A stretch of DNA of 64,000 bases from contig JAPSJV010000006.1 in NCBI GenBank assembly GCA_031178005.1, positions 1 to 64,000 of the forward strand, given 5' to 3'. The stretch comes from Pseudarthrobacter sp. Its GTDB lineage: Bacteria; Actinomycetota; Actinomycetes; Actinomycetales; Micrococcaceae. Under the pieces are notes generated by a model, which was given only the letters and a program-made list of their open reading frames with translations, ran no database searches and was not told the origin of the DNA. Every line of letters starts with the position of its first letter. Position 1 is the stretch's first letter. The position numbers and the translations under genes were made by a program. This document shows positions 11,855 to 19,685 of the stretch, one piece after another.

Positions 11855-11860
11855 TAACCT
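11855..11860 (+). promoter_or_regulatory. -10 box, leaderless start of guaB3
   Basis: TAACCT, then AGTGCA, then the GTG at 11867. A GGGACA -35-like word lies upstream inside the palindromic GGGACATGTTCCC. Confidence 0.55.
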
Positions 11861-11866
11861 AGTGCA

Positions 11867-13003
11867 GTGACTTACGAGATTGAGATCGGCCGTGGCAAGC
11901 GTGGGCGTCGAGCCTACTCCCTGGATGACATCGCGATTGTCCCCAACCGTCGTACCCGCGACCCCAAGGACGTTTCGGTCTCGTGGCAAATTGATGCCTA
12001 TAAATTTGATATGCCGGTGATTGCAGCACCCATGGACTCGGCTATGTCGCCACAGACGGCCATCGCGCTTGGTGGCCTTGGCGGTCTCGGCGTGCTGGAC
12101 CTCGAAGGGCTGTGGACCCGGTATGAGGAGCCGCAGGCTGTCCTCGATGAACTGGCGGCGCTGTCCGGCGAATCCAGCAGCCCGGCCGTGACCCGGAAGA
12201 TGCAGGAGCTGTACAACGCTCCCATCCAGCCCGAGCTCATCACCTCAAGGCTGGCGGAGGTCCGGGCTGCGGGCGTAACCGTTGCCGGATCCCTGACTCC
12301 GCAGCGCACCCAGGAACACTACAAGACCGTGGTGGCTGCCGGCGTCGACATTTTTGTAATCCGCGGGACCACGGTCTCCGCCGAGCACGTGTCAAAGGAC
12401 CATGAGCCACTGAACCTCAAGCAGTTCATCTACGAACTGGATGTTCCGGTGATTGTGGGCGGCGCTGCGGGCTACACCCCCGCGCTGCACCTGATGCGCA
12501 CCGGTGCCGCTGGCGTCCTGGTCGGCTTTGGCGGTGGCGCCACAACCACCACACGCCGTGCCTTGGGCATCCATTCGCCCATGGCTTCTGCCATTTCAGA
12601 CGTTGCCGCCGCCCGCCGGGACTACATGGATGAGTCCGGAGGCCGGTATGTCCACGTAATTGCCGACGGCGGTATGGGGTCCTCGGGCAACATCGTCAAG
12701 GCAATTGCCATGGGTGCCGACGCCGTGATGCTGGGCAGTGCACTGGCCCGTGCAGAAGAAGCGCCGGGCAAGGGCTGGCACTGGGGCCAGGAGGCACACC
12801 ACCTGGAACTGCCCCGCGGCGACAGAGTCAACGTCGGAACCGTTGGCCCCTTGGAAGAAGTGCTGTTCGGACCTGGCCACCACACCAACGGAACCTCAAA
12901 CCTCATTGGGGCATTGCGTCGCTCCATGGCCACTACGGGCTATTCGGACCTCAAAGAGTTCCAGCGCGTGGACGTTGTCGTTTCACCGTACGCAGGGAAT
13001 TAA
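11867..13003 (+). CDS. guaB3: GuaB3 family IMP dehydrogenase-related protein
   Basis: 378 aa IMPDH/GMP reductase-type TIM barrel that lacks the CBS domains of GuaB. Seen: RAYSLDDIAIVPNRRTRDP near the N-terminus, AAPMDSAMSPQTA, and GGRYVHVIADGGMGSSGNIVKAIAMGADAVMLGSALA. Where GuaB has GSICTTR the chain reads GFGGGATTTTRRALG, so the catalytic cysteine is not at the expected place. The family's reaction in actinobacteria is unsettled; a cyanobacterial GuaB3 has been reported as a GMP reductase. GTG start, leaderless by its promoter spacing. It is divergent from the WXG100 cassette across a 107-bp gap. Confidence 0.92.
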   Translation: MTYEIEIGRGKRGRRAYSLDDIAIVPNRRTRDPKDVSVSWQIDAYKFDMPVIAAPMDSAMSPQTAIALGGLGGLGVLDLEGLWTRYEEPQAVLDELAALSGESSSPAVTRKMQELYNAPIQPELITSRLAEVRAAGVTVAGSLTPQRTQEHYKTVVAAGVDIFVIRGTTVSAEHVSKDHEPLNLKQFIYELDVPVIVGGAAGYTPALHLMRTGAAGVLVGFGGGATTTTRRALGIHSPMASAISDVAAARRDYMDESGGRYVHVIADGGMGSSGNIVKAIAMGADAVMLGSALARAEEAPGKGWHWGQEAHHLELPRGDRVNVGTVGPLEEVLFGPGHHTNGTSNLIGALRRSMATTGYSDLKEFQRVDVVVSPYAGN

Positions 13004-13091
13004 GGCGGCCACACTCCGCCGTTTGGCGTCAGGCAGGGCACATTGGCTGGATAAACGCAGTCCGTTCGCCCTGCCTTTCGTCGTCTACGCG

Positions 13092-13110
13092 AAGTAGGGT
13101 TAACCTACTT
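13092..13110. promoter_or_regulatory. Inverted repeat upstream of glpD (candidate operator)
   Basis: AAGTAG-GGTTAAC-CTACTT lies 23 bp before the glpD ATG and overlaps a TAGGGT -10-like word. A repressor operator is plausible. Just upstream, AGGCAGGGC (13031-13039) and GCCCTGCCT could form the guaB3 terminator stem with a long loop. Confidence 0.4.
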
Positions 13111-13133
13111 GACCCGCGTGATGGAGGCTTTCG

Positions 13134-14873
13134 ATGACGAACGATCCGAGCAGCAACGGCAGATTGGGACCCGAGGCCCGGGCGGCTTCGCTGGCACGGC
13201 TCAAAGCCACCAGTGATCCCGGCCAGGAGCTGGACATCCTGATAGTCGGCGGCGGGATCGTTGGAACCGGCACGGCCTTGGACGCGGTAACCCGTGGGCT
13301 CAGCGTCGGGATCGTCGAGGCCAACGACTGGGCCGCGGGCACATCGTCCAGGTCCTCCAAACTGATCCACGGCGGCCTGCGATACCTGGAGATGCTGGAT
13401 TTCGCCCTGGTGAAGGAGGCCCTCCAGGAACGCGGGCTCCTGCTCTCTGAACTCGCGCCGCACCTGGCCCGTCCTGTCCCGTTCCTGTATCCGTTAACCA
13501 AGCCGATCCTGGAACGCCCTTACGTGGGTGCTGGAATCGCTCTCTATGACATCATGTCCATTTCGGGCGGACACAGCAGGGGAGTTCCCTTCCACAAGCA
13601 CCTCAGCCGCCGCGGAACGCTGCGTGCAGCTCCCAGTCTGAAGAAGGACGCATTCGTCGGTTCGATCCGGTACTACGACGGCCAGGTTGACGATGCCAAG
13701 TATGTTGCCAACCTCGTCCGGACGGCAGCCCACTACGGCGCCCATGCCGTAAACCAGATGTCCGTGGTTGACTTCCTGCGCGAGGGCGAACGGGTGGTTG
13801 GCGCCAAGGTGGTGAACCATGAGGACGGCTCCAGCTTCGACATCCGGGCCAAACAGGTCATCAACGCCACAGGTGTCTGGACGGACGAAACGCAAGCCAT
13901 GGTGACGGACCGCGGGCAGCTGAAAGTGCGGGCCTCCAAGGGCATTCACCTGGTGGTGCCGCGGGACCGGTTCCAGTCCACGGTGGGCCTCATCCTCCGC
14001 ACCGAGAAGTCGGTGCTGTTTGTCATTCCGTGGGGCCGGCACTGGATTATTGGAACCACTGACACTGACTGGGACCTGGACAAGGCGCATCCGGCCGCGT
14101 CCAGCAAGGACATCGACTACATCCTTGAACACGTCAACACCGTCCTGCAGCGGCCCCTGACCCGTGAAGACGTGGAAGGTGTCTACGCGGGCCTTCGTCC
14201 GCTGCTGGCGGGCGAAAACGACTCCACGGCAAAGCTCTCCCGGGAACACGTTGTGGCGCACCCGGTGCCCGGCCTGGTGGTCGTGGCTGGTGGCAAGTGG
14301 ACCACGTACAGGGTGATGGCAAAGGACGCCGTGGATGAGGCTACCCGGTCCATGGACGAGCGCGTGCCGGTGAGCTGCACCGCCACAATCCCGCTGCTGG
14401 GCGCCACCGGATACAAAGCGGCCTGGAACCGGCGCAACCGTACTGCCGAGGAATACGGTGTCCACGTTGCACGGGTGGAACACCTCCTGAACCGTTACGG
14501 ATCCATGGCTTATGAGGTCCTGGCGCTGATCAATGAAGACCGTTCGCTGGGTGAACCGTTGCCCGGTGCTGACGACTACCTGCAGGCCGAGGCAGTGTAC
14601 GCAGCCACCCACGAAGGCGCCCGGCACGTCAACGACGTCCTCACCCGAAGGACCAGAATTTCGATTGAAGCCTGGGACAGGGGTGTATCTGCGGTTCCGG
14701 TGGTGGCTAAGCTTATGGGAAACATTCTTGGCTGGAGTGAGGCGCAGCGCGAGAACGAGATCAAACACTACATCGCACGCGTGGAAGCTGAACGTCTGAG
14801 CCAGCAGCAGCCGGACGACGAATCGGCCGACGCCGCCCGCATGGGAGTGGAAGACATCGTCCCGCTGAAGTGA
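13134..14873 (+). CDS. glpD: Glycerol-3-phosphate dehydrogenase, FAD-dependent
   Basis: Oxidises sn-glycerol 3-phosphate to dihydroxyacetone phosphate at the membrane and passes electrons to quinone. 579 aa, the actinobacterial GlpD/GlpA length. The Rossmann FAD motif DILIVGGGIVGTGTALDAVTRG lies at about residues 33-54. Family blocks GTSSRSSKLIHGGLRYLE, WGRHWIIGTTDTDW, YAGLRPLL and VAGGKWTTYR are all intact, as is the C-terminal DAO_C helical domain. GGAGG ribosome site. The following PTS EIIA gene starts 45 bp downstream, so they probably share a transcript. Confidence 0.96.
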   Translation: MTNDPSSNGRLGPEARAASLARLKATSDPGQELDILIVGGGIVGTGTALDAVTRGLSVGIVEANDWAAGTSSRSSKLIHGGLRYLEMLDFALVKEALQERGLLLSELAPHLARPVPFLYPLTKPILERPYVGAGIALYDIMSISGGHSRGVPFHKHLSRRGTLRAAPSLKKDAFVGSIRYYDGQVDDAKYVANLVRTAAHYGAHAVNQMSVVDFLREGERVVGAKVVNHEDGSSFDIRAKQVINATGVWTDETQAMVTDRGQLKVRASKGIHLVVPRDRFQSTVGLILRTEKSVLFVIPWGRHWIIGTTDTDWDLDKAHPAASSKDIDYILEHVNTVLQRPLTREDVEGVYAGLRPLLAGENDSTAKLSREHVVAHPVPGLVVVAGGKWTTYRVMAKDAVDEATRSMDERVPVSCTATIPLLGATGYKAAWNRRNRTAEEYGVHVARVEHLLNRYGSMAYEVLALINEDRSLGEPLPGADDYLQAEAVYAATHEGARHVNDVLTRRTRISIEAWDRGVSAVPVVAKLMGNILGWSEAQRENEIKHYIARVEAERLSQQQPDDESADAARMGVEDIVPLK

Positions 14874-14918
14874 CATCGCCCGGCACGCATCAACGATTGC
14901 TCACTGAAGGGACCTGCC

Positions 14919-15407
14919 TTGGCGGAACCATTTGACCGGTATGACGCGGAATTGACCACCCCGGAAATGGTGATCCTGGAACTTGAGGCTACCGACAAAG
15001 CGGATGCCGCACGCCAGTTGGCCGGGCGGCTGCACGCCGCAGGCCGGGTCACGGACCTGCCCAGGTTCCTGGAGCACGTTAATGCACGCGAACACCAGTT
15101 GGCTACCGGCCTTCCTGGGGGCATTGGCCTTCCGCATGCGCGGAGCGAGTTCGTCAACCAGACCTCGATCGCTATTGGTGTCACCAAGTACGGTCACTCC
15201 CTGGATTTTGGTGCCGCAGACGGCCCGGCCACTGTAATCCTGCTGATCGCGACGCCGGCCAGTTCCTTCTCGGAGCACCTCGAAGTGCTGGCCACGCTGG
15301 CCAGGTCCCTGTCCAAGGAATCGTTCCGGGAATCCCTGCGACGCGCCTACGATGCCGAGGTTATTGCCGAGCTGATCAACTCCAGCCTGGTTTTCTTCGA
15401 CCACTAG
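14919..15407 (+). CDS. PTS fructose-type EIIA component
   Basis: 162 aa single-domain EIIA of the fructose/mannitol family. The phosphorylated histidine sits in GGIGLPHARSEFV (about His73). Conserved FGAADGPATVILLIATP and HLEVLATLARSL segments match the PTS_EIIA_2 domain. It takes phosphate from HPr and passes it to an EIIB, or acts in regulation. No EIIB or EIIC lies nearby, so it is an orphan EIIA. Its place behind glpD suggests a link with glycerol or glycolytic flux control (inference). TTG start, supported by GAAGGGA 8 nt upstream. Confidence 0.87.
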   Translation: MAEPFDRYDAELTTPEMVILELEATDKADAARQLAGRLHAAGRVTDLPRFLEHVNAREHQLATGLPGGIGLPHARSEFVNQTSIAIGVTKYGHSLDFGAADGPATVILLIATPASSFSEHLEVLATLARSLSKESFRESLRRAYDAEVIAELINSSLVFFDH

Positions 15408-15514
15408 CGATTGTGGCAGGCCCTGCGTGTCGACTTTGCGGCCGCGCAGGGACCTGGCTGCCCCCAGTCGTGTACTGAAGCCTCCCCGTTTAGTTGTTCT
15501 ACAGCGGAACGAAG

Positions 15515-15520
15515 TACGGT
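15515..15520 (+). promoter_or_regulatory. -10 box, leaderless start of SURF1 gene
   Basis: TACGGT, then TAAGGG, then GTG at 15527. A TTGTTC -35-like word lies upstream. Confidence 0.5.
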
Positions 15521-15526
15521 TAAGGG

Positions 15527-16411
15527 GTGTGGAAAACAGCCCTTAAGCCGCAATGGATCGCAGGATTCGTTTTCGCGATCGTTGTTTCGGGAGTGTTTGT
15601 CCTCCTCAGCCAATGGCAGTTCGGCCGTTCCACTACGCCCGAAATCCCCGTTAATCCGGCTACCGAAGACGTACGCCCGCTCACCGGGACCTTGGAACCG
15701 GGCAGTTTCTTCCCAAGCTCAGTGGCCGATCAGATGGTCTCCGCCACGGGAAGCTACGATCCTGGCCATCAGGTACTGGTTGCAGACAGGTTCAAGGACG
15801 GTGCCAAAGGGTACTGGGTGATTGACGCCTTCAAAGTCGATGGCGCCCCCGTCCTGCAGGGTGTTGCCGCTTCGCCGGAGACCTGGATTCCTGTAGCCCG
15901 CGGGTGGGTGGCGGATCCTGAAAGTGCCCCCGGACCGCCGTCGGGAAGCATCACCCTTACTGGGCGGCTGTTGCCCTCGGAAGCGCCGCTTGCCGACACC
16001 GCTGCCGGGCCTGGCCGGGCCACCGCTGTGTCCACCGCGGAACTGATCAACCAGTGGGAAGTCAGCAGCTACCCGGCGTTCATAGCAGCAGCCTCGGAAC
16101 TGGCAGGTGGCGCTGACGTCTCTGCCTCCGCCGTCGAGAGTCCCCTGAAGCCTTTGGAGATTGGCCCGCAGCCGCCAGCCCAAACTGTCAATTGGCTCAA
16201 CCTCTTCTACTCGATTGAGTGGGTCGTTTTTGCCGGCTTTGCGCTCTTCATCTGGTGGAGGCTGGTCAAGGACGACTACAACCGGGACCGTGAAGAGGAA
16301 CTTGACGACGACGAACTTCACGAAGACCATGCTGGACACCACAGCAATTCCGACGACAGCAACCAGCCCCGGACCGCTTCCCCTACGCACAACAGCGAGG
16401 TAACACAATGA
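15527..16411 (+). CDS. SURF1 family cytochrome oxidase biogenesis protein
   Basis: 294 aa membrane protein. It has one N-terminal helix (WIAGFVFAIVVSGVFVLLSQWQ, with the family's WQ after the helix), a large extracytoplasmic domain (about residues 35-225) and a second helix (FYSIEWVVFAGFALFIWWRL). SURF1 proteins help insert heme a into cytochrome c oxidase. The C-terminal tail is very acidic and His-rich (DDDELHEDHAGHHSNS), possibly metal-binding. The stop overlaps the start of the DUF3817 gene by 4 bp (ATGA). SURF1 followed by DUF3817 is a conserved actinobacterial pair. Confidence 0.9.
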   Translation: MWKTALKPQWIAGFVFAIVVSGVFVLLSQWQFGRSTTPEIPVNPATEDVRPLTGTLEPGSFFPSSVADQMVSATGSYDPGHQVLVADRFKDGAKGYWVIDAFKVDGAPVLQGVAASPETWIPVARGWVADPESAPGPPSGSITLTGRLLPSEAPLADTAAGPGRATAVSTAELINQWEVSSYPAFIAAASELAGGADVSASAVESPLKPLEIGPQPPAQTVNWLNLFYSIEWVVFAGFALFIWWRLVKDDYNRDREEELDDDELHEDHAGHHSNSDDSNQPRTASPTHNSEVTQ

Positions 16412-16911
16412 TTGACCCGAAACCGGCTGCCCCGTCAGCCGAATCCGACGCTCCGCGGACCAAGAAACGCCGCTTCGGTGGAACAGTCGCACAAATCCGT
16501 TCCGCGCTTAAGTTCTACAAAGTCCTGGCCTACCTGACCGGCGCCATGCTGCTGCTGCTGTGCGCCGAACTGATCGCCCGGTACGGCTTCGGCAGCTATC
16601 TCTACGCCGGCGGGACGGACGCCTTGACCGGCCAGCCGTTCGGATTCGGGTTTGCGGACGCGGAACCAGCCGGCGTGATCGGAGGCGTCAACCTCTCCGT
16701 CATGGTCCTGATTGTGCACGGCTGGATGTACGTGGTGTACCTGATGGCCACGTTCCGTCTGTGGTCGCTGATGCGCTGGTCCTTCACCAAAATGATCGTG
16801 TTGGCCCTGGGTGGCGTGGTGCCGTTCCTGTCCTTCATCGTGGAGAAGAAGTTCCACCGCGAGGTTGAAGCCGAGTTGGCTGCCAACCCTGCAGCCTCCA
16901 AACGGTACTGA
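16408..16911 (+). CDS. DUF3817 membrane protein
   Basis: 167 aa. After a polar N-terminus of about 30 residues come three hydrophobic helices (LAYLTGAMLLLLCAELIARYGF; GVNLSVMVLIVHGWMYVVYLMATF; MIVLALGGVVPFLSFIVEKKF), matching the DUF3817 domain. VHGWMYVVYLM is the conserved core. Function unknown. In actinobacteria this gene normally sits directly before guaA; here about 1.07 kb of extra sequence separates them. Translationally coupled to SURF1. Confidence 0.85.
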   Translation: MIDPKPAAPSAESDAPRTKKRRFGGTVAQIRSALKFYKVLAYLTGAMLLLLCAELIARYGFGSYLYAGGTDALTGQPFGFGFADAEPAGVIGGVNLSVMVLIVHGWMYVVYLMATFRLWSLMRWSFTKMIVLALGGVVPFLSFIVEKKFHREVEAELAANPAASKRY

Positions 16912-17036
16912 GAGGAAACGCCTTTGCTGGTACTTGGAACCTTGAGCGGTTCCGTCCGAACCGCACCACGGTCTGGAGCTTTGGCGTTGCTATCCACCAT
17001 TGCAACTGGACAACGGCGAACCAATATTGAGTCGAG

Positions 17037-17318
17037 ATGAATGGAGTTCTGCAGCTGAGCCAACAGCGCAAGGGGCTGAAAATGCTTCTTCATGGCTCGG
17101 TCGCCAGCGGAGTATTGGCGCTACTAACGGCAGTACTGACGTCGGTTCTGTTCCAGGAAATTGAGAGCAAGGGAGACGTCACCAACGCGCAGGATTTCGG
17201 CTGGCGCGCAGTTGCGCTTGCCGTGTTGTCCGTCGTGCTTTTTACTGTTTACCTGATTCGTCGCAATACTCTGAGTAGGAAGTTCAAGCAAACGCAAGAG
17301 CACGACCCAGCCCCGTGA
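17037..17318 (+). CDS. Small two-helix membrane protein, unknown
   Basis: 93 aa with two hydrophobic segments (SVASGVLALLTAVLTSVLF and VALAVLSVVLFTVYLIRR) and a basic then acidic tail. No family recognised. The ribosome site is poor. Codon use is less GC-biased than in neighbouring genes (codons such as CTA, ACT and AGT recur), suggesting an acquired or fast-evolving gene. It lies in the insert between DUF3817 and guaA and is followed by a strong hairpin, which supports it being expressed. Confidence 0.5.
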   Translation: MNGVLQLSQQRKGLKMLLHGSVASGVLALLTAVLTSVLFQEIESKGDVTNAQDFGWRAVALAVLSVVLFTVYLIRRNTLSRKFKQTQEHDPAP

Positions 17319-17351
17319 TGGGATTACGGCGTCGATGAAACGAGCAATAAG

Positions 17352-17394
17352 AAGGTAATGACCCGAGGCAGATTTTGCCTCGGGTCATTACCTT
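17352..17394. terminator. Bidirectional terminator-like hairpin, 18-bp perfect stem
   Basis: AAGGTAATGACCCGAGGC (17352-17369) and GCCTCGGGTCATTACCTT (17377-17394) pair perfectly around AGATTTT. It lies between convergent genes (small membrane ORF on plus, DUF3846 on minus) and probably ends both. No long poly-T tract. Confidence 0.8.
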
Positions 17395-17482
17395 GTCGCT
17401 TCGCTTTGCGCCGATCTCTCAGTGGAGCTCCCCGCACCTAACTAAACCGGCTCATCGCAGTGCGCGCTGCAGCAGTGCCGCG

Positions 17483-17830
17483 CTAGACCGTGGGCTGGCC
17501 CAGCCCGATCAGCGCGGCGGTAAAGCGCACGTTTGCCGGAACGTCCGCGTCGTAGCCGTGGGGTGTTTCGCCCAGGAACACGACGTCGCCACAATAGAGG
17601 TCCTGGATATCGCCGGTGAGTTTCAGGAAAAGGGCACCGGCGCGGACATTGGGTTCCAGACCCAAAATCTTGCCTTCCTCGTTGAGGTAAAAATACCAAT
17701 CGTCGCCCCGGACGACTTCGATGTTGCCGCCCACGAGGCTTTGCAGGCTCTCCAGACCGATGCCAATGGTCTCGACGCGAACCGGCTGGGATTCATCGGC
17801 GGGGACGATGAGGGCTTTGCAGGTGTTCAT
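17483..17830 (-). CDS. DUF3846 domain protein
   Basis: 115 aa, starting MNTCKALIVPADESQPVRVETIG and containing LESLQSLVGGNIEVVRGDDWYFYLNEEGK, which I recognise as the DUF3846 domain. ANVRFTAALIGLGQPTV closes the chain. The domain is common in actinobacterial plasmids, phages and scattered chromosomal copies. Function unknown. AAGGAGAACC gives a strong ribosome site before the ATG. It is transcribed against guaA and is part of the insert between DUF3817 and guaA. Confidence 0.75.
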   Translation of the reverse strand: MNTCKALIVPADESQPVRVETIGIGLESLQSLVGGNIEVVRGDDWYFYLNEEGKILGLEPNVRAGALFLKLTGDIQDLYCGDVVFLGETPHGYDADVPANVRFTAALIGLGQPTV

Positions 17831-17852
17831 GGTTCTCCTTGAAAGTGTGGGG

Positions 17853-17926
17853 GTGGTGGCGGTCCGGTCGGGCCGCCACCAGCGGGTTTAGTGATGCAGC
17901 AGACTCCGCGGAGTCTGCTGCATCAC
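17853..17926. repeat. Stem-loop and 36-bp perfect palindrome upstream of guaA
   Basis: First, GGTGGCGGTC/GGCCGCCACC (about 17855-17880) makes a 10-bp stem. Then GTGATGCAGCAGACTCCG directly abuts its own reverse complement CGGAGTCTGCTGCATCAC (17891-17926), a 36-bp palindrome without a spacer. It lies between the divergent DUF3846 and guaA starts. Confidence 0.85.
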
Positions 17927-17966
17927 AGCGGAGTACTTGAAGATGCGCAGGAGCAACCCTGCCAAG

Positions 17967-17972
17967 TAGGCT
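17967..17972 (+). promoter_or_regulatory. -10 box, leaderless start of guaA
   Basis: TAGGCT, then AGGGCG, then GTG at 17979. The same hexamer and spacing as at the ABC exporter gene. Confidence 0.55.
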
Positions 17973-17978
17973 AGGGCG

Positions 17979-19568
17979 GTGACTACTCCCACTGCATCCC
18001 AGACTTCCCAGAAGCCGGTGCTGGTTGTTGACTACGGTGCCCAGTACGCGCAGCTGATTGCCCGCCGCGTGAGGGAAGCGAATGTGTATTCGGAAGTGGT
18101 TCCGCATACCTACACCACCGAGCAGCTCCTGGCCAAGAACCCCGCCGCAATCATCCTTTCCGGGGGGCCGGCCAGCGTATATGCCGACGGCGCTCCCAGC
18201 GTGGGTGCCGACCTTTTCGAAGCCGGCGTCCCCGTCTTTGGCATCTGCTATGGCTTCCAGGCCATGGCCAACGCCCTCGGCGGCAAGGTGGACAAGACCG
18301 GCCTGCGCGAATACGGATCTACCGAGACCACACTGCTCGGTGAGGGCCGCTCCGTCCTTGAAGGAATGCCGCAGCACCAGAACACCTGGATGAGCCACGG
18401 GGACTCCGTCCATGAAGCCCCCGAAGGCTTCGAAGTGCTGGCGACGACGGCCGGCGCCGAAGTGGCAGCCTTCGCCAACGAGGAAAAGTGCCTGTACGGC
18501 GTGCAGTGGCACCCCGAGGTCAAGCACTCAGCTTATGGCCAGCAGGTCCTTGAGAACTTCCTGTTCAAGGGTGCCAAGCTGGAACCTAACTGGACCACAG
18601 GCAACATCCTCGAAGAGCAGGTCGAGCGCATCCGCAAGCAGGTGGGCGACGCCCGCGTTATCTGTGGCCTTTCCGGCGGCGTTGACTCTGCCGTTGCTGC
18701 CGCCCTCGTCCAGCGTGCCGTTGGCGACCAGCTGACCTGTGTGTTTGTGGACCACGGGCTGCTGCGCGAAGGCGAAGCCGAACAGGTCGAACGCGATTTC
18801 GTGGCAGCTACGGGCGTGAAGCTCTATGTAGCCAATGAGCAGGAACGTTTCCAGGAAGCACTGGCCGGCGTCAGCGATCCCGAAACCAAGCGCAAGATCA
18901 TCGGCCGGGAATTCATTCGAGCCTTCGAAGAAGCCGAGCGGGCCATCATCGCCGAGGCAGCCGCGCACGGCGAGAAGATCAAATTCCTGGTCCAGGGCAC
19001 ACTGTACCCGGACGTCGTCGAATCCGGCGGCGGCGAAGGCGCAGCAAACATCAAGAGCCACCACAACGTGGGCGGCCTGCCGGAAGACCTGCAGTTTGAG
19101 CTCGTGGAGCCACTGCGTGCCCTGTTCAAGGACGAGGTCCGTGCCGTGGGTGCGCAACTCGGCCTGCCGCAGGAAATTGTCGGCCGCCAGCCCTTCCCGG
19201 GCCCCGGACTTGGTATCCGGATCGTCGGCGAGGTGACCAAGGAACGCCTGGACCTGCTCCGCAAGGCTGACGCAATTGCCCGTGCTGAGCTGACCGCTGC
19301 CGGACTGGACAACGAAGTCTGGCAGATGCCCGTTGTGCTGCTCGCGGACGTGCGCAGTGTGGGCGTTATGGGCGATGGCCGGACCTACGGCCACCCCATT
19401 GTGCTCCGTCCCGTTTCGTCCGAGGACGCCATGACGGCCGATTGGTCCAGGCTTCCCTACGAGTTGCTTGCCCGCATCTCCAACCGCATCACCAACGAGG
19501 TGGACGGTGTTAACCGGGTGGTACTGGACGTCACCAGCAAACCGCCGGGAACCATTGAATGGGAGTAA
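17979..19568 (+). CDS. guaA: GMP synthase (glutamine-hydrolysing)
   Basis: Converts XMP to GMP using ATP and glutamine, the last step of the pathway started by GuaB. 529 aa. The class I glutaminase domain carries the nucleophile in [12 protein letters not shown] (about Cys90) and the His/Glu pair in WHPEV (about residues 177-180). The ATP pyrophosphatase P-loop [10 protein letters not shown] is at about 232-241. The C-terminal dimer domain has [12 protein letters not shown]-like [11 protein letters not shown] and ends KPPGTIEWE, the family's invariant terminus. GTG start chosen from the promoter spacing and from protein length. Strong terminator after it. Confidence 0.98.
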   Translation: MTTPTASQTSQKPVLVVDYGAQYAQLIARRVREANVYSEVVPHTYTTEQLLAKNPAAIILSGGPASVYADGAPSVGADLFEAGVPVFGICYGFQAMANALGGKVDKTGLREYGSTETTLLGEGRSVLEGMPQHQNTWMSHGDSVHEAPEGFEVLATTAGAEVAAFANEEKCLYGVQWHPEVKHSAYGQQVLENFLFKGAKLEPNWTTGNILEEQVERIRKQVGDARVICGLSGGVDSAVAAALVQRAVGDQLTCVFVDHGLLREGEAEQVERDFVAATGVKLYVANEQERFQEALAGVSDPETKRKIIGREFIRAFEEAERAIIAEAAAHGEKIKFLVQGTLYPDVVESGGGEGAANIKSHHNVGGLPEDLQFELVEPLRALFKDEVRAVGAQLGLPQEIVGRQPFPGPGLGIRIVGEVTKERLDLLRKADAIARAELTAAGLDNEVWQMPVVLLADVRSVGVMGDGRTYGHPIVLRPVSSEDAMTADWSRLPYELLARISNRITNEVDGVNRVVLDVTSKPPGTIEWE

Positions 19569-19574
19569 TCCCGT

Positions 19575-19615
19575 AAGCGGCCGGCCCCGAATGCGGGGCC
19601 GGCCGCTTCATTTTT
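19575..19615 (+). terminator. Terminator of guaA
   Basis: AAGCGGCCGGCCCCG and CGGGGCCGGCCGCTT form a perfect 15-bp stem with an AATG loop, followed by CATTTTT. Confidence 0.95.
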
Positions 19616-19672
19616 CGGCGGTGAATTCGCTCCATTCAGTGTTGCGGTCTCTCACTGCCTGCAGATTCCGGC

Positions 19673-19678
19673 TACTCT
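19673..19678 (+). promoter_or_regulatory. -10 box, leaderless start of helicase-like gene
   Basis: TACTCT, 7 nt, then ATG at 19686. Confidence 0.45.
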
Positions 19679-19685
19679 CGAATGC

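Noticed and set aside
16912-17036. A further small gene between DUF3817 and the 93-aa ORF
   Set aside because: Only short frames without ribosome site or conserved text; nothing supported.
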